Positions 59,882-64,000 of a stretch of 64,000 bases of DNA are shown piece by piece. Source of the stretch: Caproiciproducens sp. NJN-50 (lineage in GTDB: Bacteria; Bacillota; Clostridia; Oscillospirales; Acutalibacteraceae); the NCBI RefSeq assembly GCF_004103755.1, contig NZ_CP035283.1, forward strand, positions 248,001-312,000. The letters are read 5' to 3'. A program made the translations under genes and the position numbers. Numbering within the stretch: position 1 is the stretch's first letter; the number at the start of each line of letters is the position of its first letter. The notes below the pieces were generated by a model. That model was not told the origin of the DNA. It ran no database searches and worked only from the letters and a program-made list of their open reading frames with translations.

Positions 59882-60105
59882 AAGATAGTCGAATATTTGA
59901 TGCTGAAATTTCTGCATTTTTTCATTCTTATTTAACTTTTCCAAAGCAAGATTACAATACGTTTGGAACACTTACCCAGCAAGCGCTACGGGATGCAGTA
60001 CATGTTCTTTTGACAAATCGAGTATTTTCTTCAAAAGAGGAAATGAAATCCGAGGCTCTCAAAGATTTTGGGGTAATTTTGCCAAATGAAATATTTATAG
60101 GGTGA
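59878..60105 (+). CDS. 75-residue phage protein
   Basis: Contains LTQQALRDAVHVLLTNRVFS; helical. Unknown. Confidence 0.5.
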   Translation: MKDSRIFDAEISAFFHSYLTFPKQDYNTFGTLTQQALRDAVHVLLTNRVFSSKEEMKSEALKDFGVILPNEIFIG

Positions 60106-60112
60106 ACATCAA

Positions 60113-60250
60113 ATGAAAAGTAAACAGCGTCATTCCGGCGGCTCATACCGCCGTATGAAAACGATGATATCTTATCACGCAAAGGCCGGGAAAGACCGGC
60201 AGAAAGCGAGGAAAAAGCATGGAGAGAAATTATGTAATTGTATGCAATGA
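60113..60250 (+). CDS. 45-residue basic phage protein
   Basis: Lys/Arg-rich (MKSKQRHSGGSYRRMKTMIS...), overlaps the next gene by 32 bases in another frame. Weak evidence beyond position. Confidence 0.35.
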   Translation: MKSKQRHSGGSYRRMKTMISYHAKAGKDRQKARKKHGEKLCNCMQ

Positions 60251-60524
60251 ACATAAGCCACTTTTACCTGAAACCCTCTTGTTTTGGGGATTCCATACGG
60301 AAGATTCGGAAGAGCGCAACTTTGGGGGCTATACAATCCAGATTGACAAATGCGAACGGTACACCCGTGAAGAGTTGGAATCATGGCGTGGGTACTTGAA
60401 AAAAGAATATCCGTTTTATGATGAAATCAAGCCGCACAGTTTCCGCAAACATAGCGAAGTACTGATTAGCATTGAACAGCTTGAAAAAATGGGATACCGC
60501 GAAATGCACGTAATGTGCCAGTAA
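60219..60524 (+). CDS. 101-residue phage protein
   Basis: AGCGAGGAAAAAGC before ATG. Mixed alpha/beta (VIVCNEHKPLLPETLLFWGF). Unknown. Confidence 0.55.
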   Translation: MERNYVIVCNEHKPLLPETLLFWGFHTEDSEERNFGGYTIQIDKCERYTREELESWRGYLKKEYPFYDEIKPHSFRKHSEVLISIEQLEKMGYREMHVMCQ

Positions 60525-60535
60525 GGAGAAAAACA

Positions 60536-60898
60536 ATGCTGAACATTGAAGAGATCAAGGCCCGTGAGCAGGCGGCAACGCCGGGGCCGTGGATTTCGAT
60601 ATTTGACATGAAAGGCTTTACCGTTTTTGATATGATCGGTGAAAAAGGCAAAATGATAGCGAGACTGTTTAATTCAAACAAAAAATACAAACGCCCAGAT
60701 GCGGATTTTATCGCCCACGCCCGCACCGATATTCCGGCGCTGATAGAAAACAACGCCGCCAAAGACCAGCAGATCGCCACGCTGAAAAAGGCGCTTATGC
60801 AGGCTATCCGAGAGGGGCATACGGATTTATCTCCCGCATCGCATCAAAAGCTGTTTGACCATTACGTTCAGGCGCAGGAACAGGAGGGAAAGAAATGA
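60536..60898 (+). CDS. Ead/Ea22-like phage protein
   Basis: 120 residues; IKAREQAATPGPW and DADFIAHARTDIPALIENNA are typical of Ead/Ea22-like early proteins of unknown role. TAAGGAGAAAAACA before ATG. Confidence 0.7.
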   Translation: MLNIEEIKAREQAATPGPWISIFDMKGFTVFDMIGEKGKMIARLFNSNKKYKRPDADFIAHARTDIPALIENNAAKDQQIATLKKALMQAIREGHTDLSPASHQKLFDHYVQAQEQEGKK

Positions 60899-61104
60899 AA
60901 GTTGAAGAAATTGTACACAATTACGGCTCAAAAAGCTCTATAAAGAGCAAACAACAGTTCTCGGAATATAGATGCCCCACATGTGGACTTATCCTGCTCG
61001 CGCACCCGAATTTCTGCGGGAAGTGTGGTACTCTCCTCGAATGGCCGGATGGGGTAAAAAAGCAATTTGAGGATTGGCAAAAGGAGGCCACAGATCATGC
61101 CTGA
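60895..61104 (+). CDS. 69-residue zinc-ribbon protein
   Basis: CPTCGLILLAHPNFCGKCG zinc ribbon in the centre; ATGA overlap with the Ead-like gene. Confidence 0.55.
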   Translation: MKVEEIVHNYGSKSSIKSKQQFSEYRCPTCGLILLAHPNFCGKCGTLLEWPDGVKKQFEDWQKEATDHA

Positions 61105-61426
61105 CCTTACGCCGCTTGAAGCGGCTGAAAAGCTAGAACAGTATGCAAGAAGCGCGCACCTATTTGGATGTATTCCAACGTTTGACAAAGGGGAAGAAGT
61201 ATTTAATTTTGCCGCCTCCTACCTACGCAAAATCGCCGCAGGAAAGTATAAGCCGGTGGTGCATGGGCACTGGATTGGTGGCTACGCGCACAAAGACAAT
61301 GTATGGACTTATACACAGCCAAAATGCAGTAATTGCCACAATACGGTAACGGGCGGTACAACAAAATATTGCCCTTCCTGCTCCGCTCTGATGGGTGGAA
61401 AGGATGATAGCCATGAGACCGATTGA
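61097..61426 (+). CDS. 109-residue zinc-ribbon protein
   Basis: Helical N-terminus (LTPLEAAEKLEQYARSAH) and C-terminal CSNCHNTVTGGTTKYCPSC. AAAAGGAGGCCACAGATC before ATG. Common accessory type in Firmicutes phages; role unknown. Confidence 0.6.
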   Translation: MPDLTPLEAAEKLEQYARSAHLFGCIPTFDKGEEVFNFAASYLRKIAAGKYKPVVHGHWIGGYAHKDNVWTYTQPKCSNCHNTVTGGTTKYCPSCSALMGGKDDSHETD

Positions 61427-61667
61427 TGCAGACAAAATTGAATTTCTTGGGTTAAATAATCGTGTGTGCCCGGACTTATCTGCAATGGATGTTATAGACG
61501 AGCAGCCGACCGTTGACGCTGTTCCGGTGGTGAGATGCTTTGACTGCCAATATCGAAATACGGTTCAATGCCCAGCATATCGGAAACTGGATGATACCGG
61601 AGAAATAATTACGCCGCAATATGTGAGATTTTGCAGCTACGGCGAGAGAAAGGACGGAGAAAAGTGA
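61413..61667 (+). CDS. 84-residue phage protein with Cys pair
   Basis: MRPIDADKIEFLGL, IDEQPTVDAVPVVRCFDCQY form a pattern widespread in clostridial phages. Unknown function. Confidence 0.6.
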   Translation: MRPIDADKIEFLGLNNRVCPDLSAMDVIDEQPTVDAVPVVRCFDCQYRNTVQCPAYRKLDDTGEIITPQYVRFCSYGERKDGEK

Positions 61668-62389
61668 AACCAATTTATGAACCAAAAGCACGGGCGAAAG
61701 AATACGGCGATCTTGCAATCAACATTTACACAGGCTGCCCACACAACTGTTTTTATTGCTTTGCGCCGTCTGTATTGCATAGGAGCCGCGAAGATTTTAG
61801 CGGTCATGTGGAGCCACGCAAGGATATTGTGAGAGCCGTAAAGCGTCAACTTGAATCGGAGCATATCACTGGAAAACTGATTCATCTGTGCTTCACTTGT
61901 GACCCGTACCCGCTGGGCTATGATTCTTTCTCAACACGCGAAATTATCAAAGCCATAAAAGCGGCGGGCAACCATGTTCAGATTCTTACGAAGAATGGAA
62001 CTGACGCGATACATGACTTTGACCTTTTAGACAGAGAAGATTGGTTCGGCGTTACATACGCGGGCTACCCGAATCTCACGGACGGCATTTCGCCCGCAGA
62101 GCCGGGCGCTGGCACTCCATTCTGGCGCTTGCAGGCTTTGAAAGGCGCGCACGCCGCAAAAATTAATACGTGGGTATCCTGCGAACCGGTTCTTAGCGCG
62201 AGCGACGTTCTTCTCCTGATTGAAAAAGGCAATTATATTGACAAATTCAAGATTGGGAAAATGAATTATCATCCGTCAAATATCGACTGGAAAGCATTTG
62301 GAGAAGCGGCAGAAGCGGCATGCAAGAAGTATGGCAGGAATTATTACATCAAAGAAGATTTGAGAAAGGAAATGGAAAACCATGCCTGA
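61664..62389 (+). CDS. Phage-encoded radical SAM enzyme (SPL-like)
   Basis: 241 residues. 4Fe-4S motif CPHNCFYC (Cys25, Cys29, Cys32); YEPKARAKEYGDLAINIYTG before it and the TIM-barrel-type HLCFTCDPYPLGYD and VQILTKNGTDAI. This resembles the spore-photoproduct-lyase-like radical SAM group. Substrate unknown; DNA repair or modification is a guess. GTG overlaps the previous stop. Confidence 0.82.
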   Translation: MKPIYEPKARAKEYGDLAINIYTGCPHNCFYCFAPSVLHRSREDFSGHVEPRKDIVRAVKRQLESEHITGKLIHLCFTCDPYPLGYDSFSTREIIKAIKAAGNHVQILTKNGTDAIHDFDLLDREDWFGVTYAGYPNLTDGISPAEPGAGTPFWRLQALKGAHAAKINTWVSCEPVLSASDVLLLIEKGNYIDKFKIGKMNYHPSNIDWKAFGEAAEAACKKYGRNYYIKEDLRKEMENHA

Positions 62390-62768
62390 CCTTATCCAGC
62401 AAATCCGCGATACATACTCCACAGATAAAGCCGCAGCGCTCAATATGTTGCCTGAACTGTTTCAACAGTACGACGAGGGGAAGATCGTGGAGTTGCCGTG
62501 CAAAGTGGGGGATAAGGTTTTTGTTAGAGCCGACACATGGGGAAATACATGGAATTTCGTGACGGTCGATTACGGAAAGCTTTTGGTCGGAGAAATTATC
62601 GGAATTGTCAAGACCAGAAAGCAAACGCTCATGAAAATTCAAGTCGAGCATCATGTTTCGTGGAAGAAAGAACGTAAGCGGTATCCGGTCGGCGCAATTG
62701 GAATAACTGTCTTTCTAACTGAGAGTGAAGCGAAGGAGCATCTTAAAAATGTGCAAAAAGGATTTTAG
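62382..62768 (+). CDS. Phage protein of unknown function
   Basis: 128 residues; IVELPCKVGDKVFVRADTWG and the middle strands suggest a small beta-barrel. Its start MPDLIQ resembles that of the gene at 61097 (MPDLTP). Overlaps both neighbours. Confidence 0.55.
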   Translation: MPDLIQQIRDTYSTDKAAALNMLPELFQQYDEGKIVELPCKVGDKVFVRADTWGNTWNFVTVDYGKLLVGEIIGIVKTRKQTLMKIQVEHHVSWKKERKRYPVGAIGITVFLTESEAKEHLKNVQKGF

Positions 62769-63303
62769 TGAATACAAAGGAAAAAGATATGGACGTCTTA
62801 TAGTAACTGATGTTATTTATGTTCATGGAAGCAAAACGCGTTTCAAATGCAAATGTGATTGTGGAAAATCGTTTGAAACGAGTGCAGACAACATCTTGAG
62901 GGGACGTACGCGGAGTTGCGGATGCTTGAGACATGAGGTTAGAATTTTCAATGGGGAAAAATCGGTAATACATGGTTTTGTAGGGCACCCGCTTTATAGC
63001 GTACATAATTCGATGATAGAGCGGTGTGAAAACCCAAATAACCACGCCTATAAAAACTATGGCGGAAGGGGAATTCAGGTTTGCAAAGAATGGCATGACA
63101 TGGGTGAATTTGGAAGATGGGCGTTGGCTCATGGATACAAGCGAGGGCTATCTATTGATCGTATTGACAACGACAAAGGTTATTCACCAGAAAATTGCCG
63201 TTGGGCCACAATGAAAGAGCAAGGGAATAATAGAAGAACTTGCTTAAACTACAGACACACCCGTGAAGCAGCCGAAGCCGCGTTGAAGGAGCGTAAATCA
63301 TGA
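62749..63303 (+). CDS. HNH homing-type endonuclease without NUMOD tail
   Basis: 184 residues: YGRLIVTDVIY, zinc knuckle CKCDCGK ... RTRSCGCL, HNH core YGGRGIQVCKEWHDM, LSIDRIDNDKGYSPENCRWA. Paralogue of the 55752 gene but ends soon after the HNH. Starts inside the preceding gene. Confidence 0.82.
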   Translation: MCKKDFSEYKGKRYGRLIVTDVIYVHGSKTRFKCKCDCGKSFETSADNILRGRTRSCGCLRHEVRIFNGEKSVIHGFVGHPLYSVHNSMIERCENPNNHAYKNYGGRGIQVCKEWHDMGEFGRWALAHGYKRGLSIDRIDNDKGYSPENCRWATMKEQGNNRRTCLNYRHTREAAEAALKERKS

Positions 63304-63515
63304 TTTTCCCTGACCGTCTTCGCCAGCTCCGCGAGGAATCCGGGCTGTCGCAAAGGCAACTTGCCGATAGAGCCGGATTATCACTGACAATGATCCGTTT
63401 TTATGAATACGGAAAAAGCGGCCCTCCTGGATACTCTCTATTCCATCTGGCCGACGCTCTGCATGTCTCAATGGATTATCTTTACGGAAGAACCGATAGG
63501 AGGGATGTTGATTGA
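63300..63515 (+). CDS. XRE-family regulator
   Basis: 71 residues, one HTH (LRQLREESGLSQRQLADRAG), no other domain. ATGA overlap with the HNH gene. Placed just before the late regulator. Confidence 0.8.
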   Translation: MIFPDRLRQLREESGLSQRQLADRAGLSLTMIRFYEYGKSGPPGYSLFHLADALHVSMDYLYGRTDRRDVD

Positions 63516-63877
63516 CGCGAGAACAGCTTGAGAACTATCACGACATCATTGTCCGCTTGAAAGACCTGAAAACGACAATCGTCACAGACTCGGTAAAGGG
63601 TTCGCTTGACGAGTATCCATACATAAACCACTCAGTTACGCTCCACGGGGTCCGCAGAGACGAGAAAGCACGGCAAGAGGTGAAATTACTCGAACAGGAA
63701 AAAGATGCCATAGACGGGTTTATAGACGGCATTGAGGACGTGCGCGTTCGTAACATCCTTGATTGGAAGTATCGCAAGGGTTTTGGATGGAATGAAATAG
63801 CGGCGCACAGTGGAAGAAGCATTAGCGCCGAAAAAGAATATTCGCGCAGATTTTTTAAAAGAAATTTGCAAAAGTGA
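63512..63877 (+). CDS. ArpU/sigma-like late transcription regulator
   Basis: 121 residues. LLEQEKDAIDGFIDGIEDVR then VRNILDWKYRKGFGWNEIAA is the region-4-like HTH of DUF1492/ArpU-type proteins that switch on late genes. TTG start with AGGAGGGATG upstream. Terminase genes usually follow. Confidence 0.8.
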   Translation: MTREQLENYHDIIVRLKDLKTTIVTDSVKGSLDEYPYINHSVTLHGVRRDEKARQEVKLLEQEKDAIDGFIDGIEDVRVRNILDWKYRKGFGWNEIAAHSGRSISAEKEYSRRFFKRNLQK

Positions 63878-63904
63878 CCATTGTGACGATAGTTACGATA
63901 TAAT
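63873..63904 (+). promoter_or_regulatory. Three 9-bp direct repeats before the late region
   Basis: AGTGACCAT, TGTGACGAT and AGTTACGAT lie end to end (63873-63899) and run into TATAAT (63899-63904). No good -35 exists, so the repeats may be activator sites for the regulator encoded just upstream. The rest of the window to 64000 shows no gene start. Confidence 0.5.
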
Positions 63905-64000
63905 TAAAAATGAAGAGTTGTAAGAGCGTTTACAAGGAAACATTTATCCATATCGAACTCGCCTCCCGGCGGCGGGAATAATAGCCGGGTCCTCCCAAGC

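Larger units (their letters stand above)
44690..64000. mobile_element. Temperate prophage, left part (continues past the window)
   Basis: From the tRNA-Leu onward all genes are phage-type: integrase, lysogeny switch, antirepressor, accessory genes, recombination, replication and late regulation. GC drops clearly against the host. The late structural genes and attR are outside the window. Organisation is that of a lambdoid siphophage or myophage. Confidence 0.92.

Noticed and set aside
63900..64000. Right attachment site or prophage end
   Set aside because: No copy of the tRNA-Leu 3' end is present and terminase genes have not yet appeared; the prophage must continue.

Overview
The window looks like part of the chromosome of a GC-rich, spore-forming Gram-positive Clostridia (Oscillospiraceae/Ruminococcaceae-like). 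This is inferred from strong AGGAGG ribosome sites, a YpeB germination protein, DegV, a YtrA-type GntR/ABC operon, a bifunctional-type ArgJ and SigA-like promoters. The genus cannot be named from the sequence alone.

Layout. 1-10.6 kb: host surface and signalling genes: a membrane-anchored secreted protein, an LRR lipoprotein, a GGDEF cyclase with a Cys-rich N-terminus, a CstA transporter behind a perfect 18-bp palindrome, an ECF sigma/anti-sigma pair and a dCache chemoreceptor. 10.9-12.2 kb: hflX. 12.3-22.4 kb, minus strand: an uninterrupted host-like-GC block of phage head and baseplate genes (small and large terminase, portal, prohead protease, decoration protein, capsid, connector, LysM protein, gpD, gpV, gp46/gp25, gpJ, DUF2313-like). 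It has no recognisable sheath, tape measure, lysis, integrase or replication genes, so it resembles a minimal domesticated particle rather than a random prophage ruin. 22.4-25.1 kb: divergent GntR regulator, ABC ATPase and two tandem permeases. 25.3-26.1 kb: DegV. 26.2-26.9 kb: an IS200-type element with a frameshifted transposase. 27.0-35.5 kb: argG-argH-argC-argJ-argB-argD-argF, headed by two perfect ArgR/AhrC boxes. 35.6-44.5 kb: GNAT, YpeB, an EAL phosphodiesterase, MurD, two M42 aminopeptidases, a second GNAT, a DUF6440-like protein and a methionine-gamma-lyase-family PLP enzyme. 44.6 kb: tRNA-Leu(UAG).

From the tRNA-Leu to the window end lies the left part of a second, lower-GC temperate prophage integrated at the tRNA 3' end. 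It holds a tyrosine integrase, repressor with twin operators and a rightward promoter, antirepressor-like ORF6N protein, many small coupled genes, two reverse-oriented accessory genes with duplicated promoters, a Lar-like anti-restriction protein, a protein with 31 perfect 24-bp coding repeats, Gp157/ERF/NinB-like recombination genes, a PAPS-reductase-like enzyme, SSB, a replication initiator with internal 7-bp iterons, DnaB-like helicase, DUF1064 nuclease, a radical SAM enzyme, two related HNH endonucleases and an ArpU-like late regulator. The structural genes lie beyond the window.

Themes that stand out: several genes with clear family homology and good Shine-Dalgarno sites lack ATG/GTG/TTG starts (CTG, ATT/CTG or ACG instead); a dispersed intergenic repeat occurs in at least five places; and the compact head-plus-baseplate cluster may be an undescribed domesticated particle.
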